A DNA stretch of 18,959 nt from Bacteroidales bacterium. GTDB lineage: Bacteria > Bacteroidota > Bacteroidia > Bacteroidales > UBA932. The stretch is taken from contig JAEEQI010000027.1 of NCBI GenBank assembly GCA_016285215.1, positions 1-18,959 of the forward strand. Reading direction: 5' to 3'. Of the stretch, positions 7,257 through 15,983 are shown piece after piece. Positions within the stretch are counted from its first letter, which is position 1. Every line of letters begins with the position of its first letter. The notes beneath the pieces are model-generated. The model was not told the DNA's origin and searched no databases. It was given only the letters and a program-made list of their open reading frames with translations. Made by a program: the position numbers and the translations under genes.

Positions 7257-10200
7257 GTGAAACACCTGTTGTTAAGCCTAACCGCACTCGTACTCCTGCT
7301 GTTCTGCCCCTCCGTGGAGGGGGCGGAGTTCCGCCGCCTGACCATCAACGACGGCCTCTCCGACAACAGTATCTATGTAGTATGCAAGGATTCACGGGGT
7401 TTTCTCTGGATAGGCACCCACGTGGGGCTCAACCGCTATGACGGATTCCGCTTCAAGCATTTCTTTGAAGGCCCGGACGGCATTCCGGACAATTCCATCA
7501 ACGATATGTTTGAAGATGCGGTCGGACACCTTTGGATTCATACGCCCCGGGGCTACTCCTATATGGACCTTTCGGACGAGCGGGTGGTCCAGGACCCATC
7601 CCCCTGGCTGGCCGGTCACGGCATCACGGATAGCATCGAGCTGTTGGAGGCCGATGCCCAGGGCAACCTTTGGGCCATTCACGGCTCTATATTATATAAG
7701 GTAGACCTTCGCGCCGGGAAGACCGGTTCGTGGGTCATCGACGGAAAACCCGAGGATATCCGTGCTACCGACCTGATTTTCTCGGAGCAGGAGATTACCA
7801 TCTGCTGCATCGACGGACGCATCGTCCGTGTGGATCCGGTCACTATGAAAGCCGCTTCGACAGAGTCTGCTGTTGTTCCGAACCAGGATCCACAGGACAG
7901 CAACTACCGGATTTTCAGAGATTCCGCCGGCCTGGAAATCGTTTACACCGGGAGCGTCTCGTGGAGCCACAATACCGTCACCGGCGAATGGAAATTCCTC
8001 CGGCTGCTGATCAAGGATGTAAAAACGGACGCTTCAGGGCGCGTATGGATTGCCACGGACCACGACGGACTGCTGGTTTACACCCCGGGAGCAGACGCGG
8101 AGGAAGTCTTGACCCGCCCCCGTTCTTCCGACACCGCCTTCCTGGGAGAATGCGTCCAGTGCCTGTACTGCGACAACAACGGCGTGATGTGGCTGGGTAC
8201 CTACAAAAGCGGACTGAGTTTCATCTATGACGGTAAGAATACCTTTGCCCACACGGACCTGGAAGACATCACCACCATCCAGGAAGACAACGCCGGCTAT
8301 CTCTGGTTTGGCTCCGACGGAAAAGGAATCATCCGTTACAACCCCGAAACCGGGAAGCGGCAAGATTTCCGGATGGACCGCAACAAACTGCTTTCCGATA
8401 TCGTGATCAGCAGTGCGCTAGCCCCTGACGGATCCCTCTGGTTCGGGTCTTTCCGGGGCGGCCTTACCCATTTCAGCAACGGAACGTGGACCTCTTACCA
8501 TACGGGATCCAGCAACCTGGCCTGCGACGACATCTGGGATATCCGGTGCTCCAAGGATGGAATCCTCTATCTGGGAACTCTGGGGGCCGGCCTGCAGGCC
8601 ATCAACCTGGCCACCGGCGAATCGGAAGTTTACCATCACGGAAACAGTCCGCTGAGGGAAGACCACGTGAGTTCGCTCTGCTTCGGTGAAAACGGCCTGC
8701 TTTACATTGGGCACGCCCGCGGCGTCGATGTGTTTGACCCCGGGACAAAGACCATCCGGGCCATCGGCGACGAGCAGCTGGCCGATTTGCACGTCCGGGA
8801 TATCTTCATCGACTCCAGGGACCTTCTCTGGATTGCCTCCAACAAGGGAATTCACGCCTACGCCCTTTCCTCCGGGGAAACCTATTCGGTGGATATCCGG
8901 GGAAACTCCACCAATTTCCACACCGTTTCCGTGGTGGAAGACACGCTGGGGGGCCTTTGGGTGTGCTCCAACAACCTGCTGACGCGCATTCAGGTCAATT
9001 CCCGGGGAGAGGGCTGGGAGTTTTTCGCCACCTCTTACGGAACCAACGAAGGCGTGCCGGATGTTCTGTTCAACAAGAACGCGATGGTCAGCCTCCGGAA
9101 CGGAGACATTCTGACGGGCAGCCAGCGGGGATTTGTCCGCATTGTTCCCAAGGATATTGTCCAGGACCAGGATTCCACCTATGTCATTTTCAGCGGCATC
9201 GTGCTGCCGGAGGGAGAGAAAGACGTGACGCCCCATATGTCCCTGTCCTGGGAACAGCGCTCCTTCATTATCCAGTTGGCCTCTTCCGCCATCGGAAAAC
9301 CGGGACAGCCCCGGTTCATCTTCAGCACGGACGGTAGCCAGTGGACCCCTACGCCGGACGGAATGCCGGTGGTGCAGTTTGCCAATGCCGAATCCGGCCG
9401 AATGAAACTGGAGGTAGCCATTGCCGATGCAGAAGGCAACGCTTCCGGCCCGGTGAGCAGCCTGGACATCACGGTCCGTCCGCCCTGGTACAGAAGCGCC
9501 CCGGCCATCCTCCTGTATTCCCTTTTGCTGCTGGGAACCCTCCTGGTCCTCGCCCGGATTAGCCGGAGACGCCGGGAAGAAAGGGAAGAAAAGGCCATCT
9601 CCGAGATGAAGCAAGTCTTCTTCATCAATATCAGCCACGAACTCCGCACCCCTCTCTCCCTCATCCTCTCTCCGCTTTCGGAAGCCATTGGGAAGGAGCA
9701 GGATGCGCAGGTCAAGGGAAATCTGAACATAGCCGAAAGGAATGCCCGCAAACTGCTGGATATGGTGAATCAGATGCTGGACCTGAGGGGCCTGATGATG
9801 AATGCCCAGAGCGTCCATTTCACCAAGGCCAATCTGGTAGACACGGTCTGTTCTTCGGTAGGACAGTTCTTTGCTTTGAAGGAAAAAGGCATAATCCTGA
9901 CCTTCCGCACCTCGAAAGACCGGATTGATATGCTCTACGACGAGGACAAGATCACAAAGGTAGTGACCAACCTCCTGAGCAACGCCATCAAATATACGGA
10001 CGAAGGAGGAAGGGTGAATGTAGATCTTTTCCTGGAAGGAAACGAGGCCGTCATCAAGGTGGCCGACAACGGAAAGGGCATTCCGGACAAGGAAAAGCCG
10101 CATCTGTTCGACCGTTTCTGGCAAGGAGAAGGATCGGCCAACAAGGGAGGCAGCGGAATCGGCCTTAACATTGTCCGGGAATATGTCTCCATGCACGAAG

Positions 10201-11108
10201 GAAGGGTGGAGGTATCCGATACTCCCGGAGGCGGCGCCACCTTCACGGTGACCCTTCCCGCCAGGGAGTGCGAGGCTTCCGGGGAAGGATTTGTGAAAAG
10301 CTCCCTGTCCCGGGAGGATACTCCTGCAGAGGAGGGTCCCATACCGTCGGCCGCCAAGCGAATCAACCTGCTGCTTGTAGATGACAGCGAGGATTTCCTG
10401 GATTATCTTTCGGGCGTCCTCTCTTCCGATTACAATGTAAATACGGCTACCGACGGAGAGATAGCCCTCGAGAAGATGGAAACCCTTCGTCCGGATATCG
10501 TAGTCACGGATGTGATGATGCCCAATATGGACGGAAACCAGCTCTGCCAGCGGATCAAGGCCAATCCGGCGACCACCCATATCCCCGTGGTGATGCTCAC
10601 GGCCCGGCTTACGGACGAAAACGAAAAGATCAGCCGCGACTGCGGGGCCGATGACTACTTCACCAAGCCGTTCGACATCAAGGTGCTCCAGGAGCACATA
10701 GCCCTGCTGGTCTCCCAGACCGGCATAGACACCTCCGGCAAGCTGAAAGCGCGCATCGAGGAAAGGAAAGTGGTTTCCGTAGACCGCCATTTCGTTGACA
10801 AAGTGACGGCCTTTATCGAAGAGAACATCGTCGAGAGCGAACTGAGCGTGGAGCAGATGGCCGATGCAATGGGAATGTCAAGGGCCAACCTCTACCGCCG
10901 CCTGGTCTCCGCAACCGGCAGCACGCCGTCTGAATTCATCAAACTGATCCGGCTCCGCCACGCCGAGAGGCTGCTTATGCAGAGCGGACTCTCTGTATCG
11001 GAAATCTGCTACGAAGTGGGCTTTACCTCGCCGCGTTACTTCAGCAAGTGTTACAAGGAACTATACGGATACCTCCCTTCTGAAGCCAAAAGGGGCAATA
11101 CGAAGTAG
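7257..11108 (+). CDS. Hybrid two-component system (HTCS) sensor kinase/AraC-type regulator
   Basis: One polypeptide carries a complete two-component pathway. Numbering from the GTG at 7257 (1283 residues): a signal peptide (KHLLLSLTALVLLLFC), a periplasmic propeller of Reg_prop repeats at about 22-645 (recurring LWxGT/LWFGS motifs), a Y_Y_Y-like domain at about 664-741, a membrane helix at about 748-766, HisKA with FFINISHELRTP (His794), HATPase (NLLSNAIKYT, ADNGKGIP, GGSGIGLNIV), a receiver with VTDVMMP (Asp1085) and Lys in YFTKPF, and a C-terminal AraC HTH at about 1181-1281. All catalytic residues are present. HTCS proteins sense glycan fragments in the periplasm and control neighbouring Sus-like operons; here the target is the divergent phosphatase-SusCD-GH3 operon. 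An in-frame ATG at 7209 would add 16 residues before the signal peptide; I prefer GTG because it gives a clean signal peptide and follows a -7 element. Confidence 0.95.
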   Translation: MKHLLLSLTALVLLLFCPSVEGAEFRRLTINDGLSDNSIYVVCKDSRGFLWIGTHVGLNRYDGFRFKHFFEGPDGIPDNSINDMFEDAVGHLWIHTPRGYSYMDLSDERVVQDPSPWLAGHGITDSIELLEADAQGNLWAIHGSILYKVDLRAGKTGSWVIDGKPEDIRATDLIFSEQEITICCIDGRIVRVDPVTMKAASTESAVVPNQDPQDSNYRIFRDSAGLEIVYTGSVSWSHNTVTGEWKFLRLLIKDVKTDASGRVWIATDHDGLLVYTPGADAEEVLTRPRSSDTAFLGECVQCLYCDNNGVMWLGTYKSGLSFIYDGKNTFAHTDLEDITTIQEDNAGYLWFGSDGKGIIRYNPETGKRQDFRMDRNKLLSDIVISSALAPDGSLWFGSFRGGLTHFSNGTWTSYHTGSSNLACDDIWDIRCSKDGILYLGTLGAGLQAINLATGESEVYHHGNSPLREDHVSSLCFGENGLLYIGHARGVDVFDPGTKTIRAIGDEQLADLHVRDIFIDSRDLLWIASNKGIHAYALSSGETYSVDIRGNSTNFHTVSVVEDTLGGLWVCSNNLLTRIQVNSRGEGWEFFATSYGTNEGVPDVLFNKNAMVSLRNGDILTGSQRGFVRIVPKDIVQDQDSTYVIFSGIVLPEGEKDVTPHMSLSWEQRSFIIQLASSAIGKPGQPRFIFSTDGSQWTPTPDGMPVVQFANAESGRMKLEVAIADAEGNASGPVSSLDITVRPPWYRSAPAILLYSLLLLGTLLVLARISRRRREEREEKAISEMKQVFFINISHELRTPLSLILSPLSEAIGKEQDAQVKGNLNIAERNARKLLDMVNQMLDLRGLMMNAQSVHFTKANLVDTVCSSVGQFFALKEKGIILTFRTSKDRIDMLYDEDKITKVVTNLLSNAIKYTDEGGRVNVDLFLEGNEAVIKVADNGKGIPDKEKPHLFDRFWQGEGSANKGGSGIGLNIVREYVSMHEGRVEVSDTPGGGATFTVTLPARECEASGEGFVKSSLSREDTPAEEGPIPSAAKRINLLLVDDSEDFLDYLSGVLSSDYNVNTATDGEIALEKMETLRPDIVVTDVMMPNMDGNQLCQRIKANPATTHIPVVMLTARLTDENEKISRDCGADDYFTKPFDIKVLQEHIALLVSQTGIDTSGKLKARIEERKVVSVDRHFVDKVTAFIEENIVESELSVEQMADAMGMSRANLYRRLVSATGSTPSEFIKLIRLRHAERLLMQSGLSVSEICYEVGFTSPRYFSKCYKELYGYLPSEAKRGNTK

Positions 11109-11121
11109 GATAATAATAAGT

Positions 11122-11145
11122 AACTTTATCGCCAGTAGTAAAGTT
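11122..11145 (+). other. AT-rich inverted repeat between HTCS and MscS genes, overlapping a -7-like element
   Basis: Arms AACTTTA (11122-11128) and TAAAGTT (11139-11145) are perfect complements around a 10-nt loop and are followed by TTTT within 11144-11147. The left arm overlaps TAACTTTA (11121-11128), one base off TAnnTTTG. It may be a weak terminator for the HTCS gene, a protein-binding site or chance. It lies 7 nt before the MscS start codon. The stem is too AT-rich for a confident terminator call. Confidence 0.3.
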
Positions 11146-11152
11146 TTCCCAA

Positions 11153-13816
11153 ATGAAAAAGAGATTTCTGACCATTGCCTTTGCTGTTTTTGTCTTTGCC
11201 ATTCCGGTGCTGTCCATTGTGAACGGGCAGCCTTTGACCGACGTACTCCGGGACTTGCGTTCCGAGCTTAAGATGGTATTGGAGCAAAGCGAGGAGGAAC
11301 AGCAACTCTTTGAAAAGGAATACGAACGTCAGCACCAGCGGATGGTGGACGTAATCTCTGCGTCCAACGAACTGTCCATCCTTTTGTATACCCAGGAGCA
11401 GGAAATGACCTTCGACCTTGCCTATGCCCTGAATAAGGTTACCACGGCTTATAAGGACTTCAGCAGGGACAGGAGGCCGTACGACCGAATTGTCAATGAT
11501 CTCAACATAGAAATAGACCGTTATGCCCGTCTGGTGGAGGCTCTTCGACGGCTCCCTCCGGTGATGACGGAGATAGAAGTGGAGATCCTTCCGGACAGCC
11601 TGATGTATCACAACGATTCCCTGGACCAGCATTTATCCGAACTGGCTTCCACCCTGGAGAGGGAAGTCATCCGGATTGCCGTCAAGGATTCGCTCTCGTC
11701 CCCCTTTGTTCTGGATGCTGAGGGAGAGGTCTACCGTGACACCTGTATCCTGTATGCTTCCGAGCTCCTGAAGAAGCAGGCCCACAACCGTACCCACATT
11801 ATAGCGGACAGCACGCATTATCAGGCCGCCTACCTGCGCATGAAAGAAGCGTACGACTATGCCCAGTCCCGTTATGGTGAACTGGAGAAATATGTGTTCC
11901 TGGACGGCCAGACTCCTTTCTTGGAAATTCTGGCGGCGCCCCGGGCCGCTTGGGAAAAGGTAAAGGTGGCCCTGCACGCCCAGTACGACTTTGAGGAACT
12001 TAACGAAGAGACTCCGGCCGATGCCGAGGAGGAGGACGACGACGATGATGACCTTTTTTCCGGCTTGTCCAGCAAGGGCGCCAATGCCGTTCTGGTTCTT
12101 GTGAGCGTGGTGCAGCTGGTGGCGCTGGTCCTCTTCTGGGTGCTCACGTTCTTCCTTCTGCTCCTGCTGAGCCGCATTCCCAAGATCAAGCGCCACCTGC
12201 CTCTGAACCAGATGCCCTTGTTCTCGGTGCTGGTGGGTACGTTCCTGTACTTCCTGGTGCTGGGTTTTGGCGTGCATGGAAACGAGTATGTGCAGTTGAG
12301 TGCCACGAATATCAATACCTTCCTATGGCTGCTGCTGGCCATCACGGGCTCCTTGCTGCTGCGGGTGAAGCCCCAGCAGAGTCCGCACTGCCTGGTCCTC
12401 TATATTCCCACCTTCCTCATTGCGTTAATCATCATCGTCTGCCGCATCTCCTTTGTGCCGGACCTGCTGATGAATTTCCTTTTCCCGCCCATCCTTGCCT
12501 TCGCCGTGTTACGGCAGCTGTTCTTCTGTATCCGGGAAAACGGGAAGGCCACCGCCATAGACAGTGTCCTGGGCTGGACCTCGCTGGCCATCTACCTCAT
12601 GGCCTTTATCGGGGCCTTCTTCGGCTACACGTTCGTGTCGCTGCTCGTCCTGATCTGGTGGTACTTCCAACTGGCCGTAATCCTCACGATCTTCTGTATC
12701 TCAGACCTGATGGATCGCTACAAGCAGAGGAGGCTGGACAAGCGGGTGGAGGCCCTGCGCAAGCGGATTACGTATGTGTCGGGCGCGGACCGGGAGTCTC
12801 TCCTGTTTGGCGCCACCTGGTTCTACGACTTCATCCGGCAAGTCCTTATTCCGGCCATGGTGCTGCTGTCCCTTCCGTTCTGCATCCACATGTCGCTGGA
12901 CGTCTTTGACTTTGACGACCTGTACGACAAGATTTTCAATATCCCTTTCGTCCAGCTCATGAGCAAGGAGGGGTTCGAAACGCTCCGCATCTCCGGCGCA
13001 AGCATCATCGGCCTTTCCATCCTGTTCTTTGTTCTGCGTTACTTCAACCGGGCCATCCATGCCATCTGGCAGTATGTCCGCTATGCCGCCTTCATGCGCA
13101 AGCACAAACGTACCTCCATCCGGGACAACGAAATCAACCTGTCCCTGGGGAACAGCATCATCAGCGTGCTGGTGTGGATGTCTTATGTAATTGTGGTGGT
13201 GGTGGTCTGGAAGATTCCTACCGGATCCCTGAGCCTGGTGGCCGGTGGTTTATCGGCCGGTATCGGTTTGGCCCTCAAGGATATCCTGAACAACTTCATC
13301 TATGGTATCCAGCTCATGGGCGGCCGCCTGCGGGTAGGAGACTGGATTGAATGCGAAGGCGTTCGCGGCCGGGTGGTGGCCATCAACTACCAGTGCGTGG
13401 TGGTGGAAACGCTGGACGGGACGGAGATGTCCTTCCTCAACGCCTCCCTCTTTGGCAAGAACTTCAACAACCTTACGCGCAACAACTCCTACGAGTTCAC
13501 CAAGATCATCGCGGGCGTGGCCTATGGCACCGACGTCAAGAAGGTCCGTGAGGCGCTGGTGGCCGCCATGGACAAGATAAGAACCAAAGACAATTATGGC
13601 CGCGAGATCGTGGATCCCAAGTACGGCATCAACGTGGTGGTCAACGATATGGCCGACAGCGCGGTAGAGATAGCCGTGAAGCAGTATGTGCTGGTGCCCG
13701 AAAGGATCGGCTACATCGACCGCGCCAAGGAAGTGATTTACGAAGCGCTGAATGCGGCCGGCATCACCATCCCGTTCCCGCAGTGCGACGTGCACCTTGT
13801 CAAGGACGACAAGTAA
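11153..13816 (+). CDS. Large MscS-family mechanosensitive ion channel
   Basis: This 887-residue inner-membrane protein has an N-terminal signal or membrane helix (residues 5-25). A long, charged, mostly helical periplasmic region follows (about 26-300), ending in a tract of consecutive Glu/Asp residues (about 290-300). Some ten further membrane helices start near residue 310. The pore helix (LVAGGLSAGIGLALKDILNNFIYGI, about 686-710, quoted in part: GGLSAGIGLALKDILNNF) and the beta domain (RVGDWIECEGVRGRVVAINY) are classic MscS motifs, followed by the soluble alpha/beta domain. It resembles the enlarged MscK/MscM-type channels more than the small MscS. Its role would be release of solutes during osmotic downshock. 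It is 44 nt downstream of the HTCS gene on the same strand, so readthrough is possible, but functional linkage to the Sus-like locus is not implied. Its 3' end converges on the kinase gene with 8 nt between stops. Confidence 0.93.
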   Translation: MKKRFLTIAFAVFVFAIPVLSIVNGQPLTDVLRDLRSELKMVLEQSEEEQQLFEKEYERQHQRMVDVISASNELSILLYTQEQEMTFDLAYALNKVTTAYKDFSRDRRPYDRIVNDLNIEIDRYARLVEALRRLPPVMTEIEVEILPDSLMYHNDSLDQHLSELASTLEREVIRIAVKDSLSSPFVLDAEGEVYRDTCILYASELLKKQAHNRTHIIADSTHYQAAYLRMKEAYDYAQSRYGELEKYVFLDGQTPFLEILAAPRAAWEKVKVALHAQYDFEELNEETPADAEEEDDDDDDLFSGLSSKGANAVLVLVSVVQLVALVLFWVLTFFLLLLLSRIPKIKRHLPLNQMPLFSVLVGTFLYFLVLGFGVHGNEYVQLSATNINTFLWLLLAITGSLLLRVKPQQSPHCLVLYIPTFLIALIIIVCRISFVPDLLMNFLFPPILAFAVLRQLFFCIRENGKATAIDSVLGWTSLAIYLMAFIGAFFGYTFVSLLVLIWWYFQLAVILTIFCISDLMDRYKQRRLDKRVEALRKRITYVSGADRESLLFGATWFYDFIRQVLIPAMVLLSLPFCIHMSLDVFDFDDLYDKIFNIPFVQLMSKEGFETLRISGASIIGLSILFFVLRYFNRAIHAIWQYVRYAAFMRKHKRTSIRDNEINLSLGNSIISVLVWMSYVIVVVVVWKIPTGSLSLVAGGLSAGIGLALKDILNNFIYGIQLMGGRLRVGDWIECEGVRGRVVAINYQCVVVETLDGTEMSFLNASLFGKNFNNLTRNNSYEFTKIIAGVAYGTDVKKVREALVAAMDKIRTKDNYGREIVDPKYGINVVVNDMADSAVEIAVKQYVLVPERIGYIDRAKEVIYEALNAAGITIPFPQCDVHLVKDDK

Positions 13817-13824
13817 AGGGCCGA

Positions 13825-14469
13825 TTACCGTTCAATAAAGGCCAGGATCTTTTCTACGGCTTCATCCTCGGTGAGGTAGTCCATATCCAGGATGAGGTCG
13901 TAGTTTCGCATGTCATAGCGGCTGAGGCCGGTGTAACGCTTGACATAGTTGTCGCGGCCGGTGTCCACTTTCTCAATGAGCTTGACGGCCTCTTCCCTTG
14001 TCATATTCTGCTTGGCCATCACTTTCTCGATGCGGTTTTCCTTGGAGGCGGTGATGAAGATGTCCACCTTGTTGGGACGGTCTTTGAGCACGAAGAAGGC
14101 CGAACGGCCGGTGATGACGCAGGAACCTTCGTCTGCAATGGCGTTGAGGATTTCCTTTTCGGCCTCGAAGATGTCCTTGACCGTTACGGTTTCCTGAAAC
14201 TCACGGGAGTAGGTGTAATCACCCACCTTCATAGTGGCCTTGGGCGCCGGGGCAACCTGTTCAAACAGATCTTTGAACCAGTTCTTCTTGGTGCTCTTGA
14301 GGTGCTCGATGCCCTTTCTGTTGAGGTTGAACTTCTCTTCCAGTGCCTGGATGAGCTGCTTGTTGCTATAAGGGACGTTGAGCTTTTGTGCCAGTTTCAC
14401 GCCCACGGAGCCGCCACCGGTACCAATTTCACGGCTGATGGTAATAACAAAAGGGTCGTTCAGTTTCAT
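13825..14469 (-). CDS. Cytidylate kinase-like family protein
   Basis: This 214-residue soluble protein begins ITISREIGTGGGSVGVKLAQKL, a P-loop-like nucleotide-binding site at about residues 10-30 that is typical of the Cytidylate_kin2 family in Bacteroidota and Firmicutes. A mid-protein CVITGRSAFFVL segment and the RxxxYVKRYTGLSRYDMRNYDLILD region also match that family, which differs from canonical Cmk. Substrate is not established for the family; a nucleoside monophosphate kinase role is only inferred from the fold. It is downstream of the NSS transporter (50 nt gap) but has its own promoter-like sequence, so it may be transcribed independently. It converges with the MscS gene. Length is normal and there is no sign of damage. 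Confidence 0.88.
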   Translation of the reverse strand: MKLNDPFVITISREIGTGGGSVGVKLAQKLNVPYSNKQLIQALEEKFNLNRKGIEHLKSTKKNWFKDLFEQVAPAPKATMKVGDYTYSREFQETVTVKDIFEAEKEILNAIADEGSCVITGRSAFFVLKDRPNKVDIFITASKENRIEKVMAKQNMTREEAVKLIEKVDTGRDNYVKRYTGLSRYDMRNYDLILDMDYLTEDEAVEKILAFIER

Positions 14470-14486
14470 AGTGCATTAATTTTTCG

Positions 14487-14517
14487 TAAAGATAGGAAAC
14501 AATCGGCAAACGAACAA
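14487..14517 (-). promoter_or_regulatory. Promoter for the cytidylate-kinase-like gene
   Basis: On the minus strand a TTG (complement of 14515-14517) is separated by 20 nt from TATCTTTA (complement of 14487-14494), matching the Bacteroides -33 TTG / -7 TAnnTTTG layout with one mismatch in the last base. The start codon follows 17 nt later. It lies in the 50-nt gap after the transporter stop. Confidence 0.5.
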
Positions 14518-14519
14518 GC

Positions 14520-15887
14520 CTACTCGTGGATCTGGAAAATGGCGATGGCGATGAGAGCGGCGGGAGCCACAAAGCGGATCAGGAAGAGGATGGTCTTGAG
14601 CAGCCAGGCGGGAATGGGATGAGTTCCGCCGTTGGTGAGTTCGTCAAACACGGTTGCCTTACCCAGCTTCCACCCGGCAAAGATAACAATCAGCAGTCCG
14701 CCAATGAGCATCAGGAAGTCGGCCGAAATGAAGTCGAAGAGGTCGAAAATGGTCTTGCCCAGAATCTTCCAGTTGCTAAGCGGGCCCATAGACAGGGAGC
14801 AGAGGCAGCCCAGGATCCAGATAAAGACGAAGACCACAATCACGGCCACCTTGCGCTTCATCTTGAACTCTTCAATGCAGAAGGCCACAACCACTTCCAG
14901 CATGGAAATGGATGAGGTGAGGGCGGCCAGCAGCAGCGCCACAAAGAAGAAGATGGCAATCACGCCACCTAACGGCATCTGGCCGAAGATGTGCGGCAGC
15001 GTCACGAACACCAGGTCAGGACCCTCGCCAGGGCTGATGCCGAAAGCGAAAACGGCGGGCATGATGGCGCAGCCGGCAATGATGGCAAAGAGCGTATCGG
15101 CTATGGCCGTCTGGGAGCTCAACGAGATGATGTTGGCATCTTTCTTCACATAAGAAGCATAGGTAACCACCATGCAGGAGCCCAGCGACAGCGAGAAGAA
15201 AGCCTGTCCCAAGGCGGCCAGGAAGGTTTGCGACGTCACTTTGGACCAGTCGGGTTCGAACAGGAAGCGAATTCCGGGACCGCTGCCGGGCAGGGTCATG
15301 GAACGCACGGCAATGCCGATGATGATGAGAAACAGCAGGGGCATCATCACCTTGGAGAACTTCTCAATTCCGTTCTGCACGCCGGCAATCACGACACCGG
15401 CCGTCAGGACCAGGAATACGGTATGGTTGACGATGGGTAGCCAGGTGGCGGTGGAGAAGGACGAGAACATAGTCTTGAGGCTCTCCGGGCTTCCGTCGGT
15501 AAAATCAAATCGAACAGACTTGAAAAGGTATTCCGTACACCATCCTCCCACCACAGAGTAGAACGAGATGATGAAGACGCAGCAGATGACGCCCAGGACG
15601 CCCACAATGCCCCAGTGAGTGCCGGGGGCCAGTTTTTGGAAAGCGCTGCGGGCGCTGGCCTGGCTGCGGCGGCCGATGATGAATTCGGCCAGCATCACCG
15701 GCAGGCCGGCCAGAATCACGAAGCCCAGGTAGATGAGGATGAAGGCGGCGCCTCCGTTCTCCCCTACCAGGTAAGGGAATCGCCAAAGGTTGCCCAGTCC
15801 CACGGCCGATCCGGCCAAAGCTACCAGCACGCCGAACGAGCTGGCAAATGAATCGCGTTTTGCGGGTTGGTTGGTAGTGTCTTTCAT
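14520..15887 (-). CDS. Sodium:neurotransmitter symporter (NSS/SNF) family transporter
   Basis: This 455-residue inner-membrane protein carries the NSS hallmark in its first helix (GSAVGLGNLWRFPYL, about residues 24-38), which forms the Na+ and substrate site in LeuT-type transporters. Roughly eleven hydrophobic helices follow, including the FFSLSLGSCMVVTYASY segment of the central core. Bacterial members import amino acids or related compounds with Na+; the precise substrate is unknown. Start choice at 15887 leaves a short soluble N-terminus (MKDTTNQPAKRDSFASS) before helix 1, as usual. It begins 15 nt after the stop of the large lipoprotein gene on the same strand, with no promoter-like element visible in the gap, so it is probably cotranscribed with that gene. 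The pairing is unexpected and may be accidental. Confidence 0.94.
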   Translation of the reverse strand: MKDTTNQPAKRDSFASSFGVLVALAGSAVGLGNLWRFPYLVGENGGAAFILIYLGFVILAGLPVMLAEFIIGRRSQASARSAFQKLAPGTHWGIVGVLGVICCVFIISFYSVVGGWCTEYLFKSVRFDFTDGSPESLKTMFSSFSTATWLPIVNHTVFLVLTAGVVIAGVQNGIEKFSKVMMPLLFLIIIGIAVRSMTLPGSGPGIRFLFEPDWSKVTSQTFLAALGQAFFSLSLGSCMVVTYASYVKKDANIISLSSQTAIADTLFAIIAGCAIMPAVFAFGISPGEGPDLVFVTLPHIFGQMPLGGVIAIFFFVALLLAALTSSISMLEVVVAFCIEEFKMKRKVAVIVVFVFIWILGCLCSLSMGPLSNWKILGKTIFDLFDFISADFLMLIGGLLIVIFAGWKLGKATVFDELTNGGTHPIPAWLLKTILFLIRFVAPAALIAIAIFQIHE

Positions 15888-15902
15888 ATGTTCCAGTGGT
15901 TA

Positions 15903-15983
15903 TTAATGCTTGTGATAAGGGCAGGTTTCGGCAGTATAGCCGGGGTGGGTGCAAGGTTCGACGCGGGCCTCGGTATGGTACCA
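15903..15983 (-). repeat. Tail-coding duplicate, copy in the large lipoprotein gene
   Basis: By hand alignment about 65 of 81 positions match the segment at 18843-18923. Both encode WYxTxAR(V/I) followed by EPCTHPGYTAETCPYHKH and a TAA stop. Confidence 0.8.

Noticed and set aside
8418..10790. Long minus-strand open frame of 790 codons opposite the HTCS gene
   Set aside because: Antisense to a gene with all domains intact; the translation shows no family features.
13796..13813. Hairpin CTTGTC/GACAAG as an intrinsic terminator
   Set aside because: It is inside the MscS coding end, the stem is only 6 bp, and no T-tract follows on either strand.
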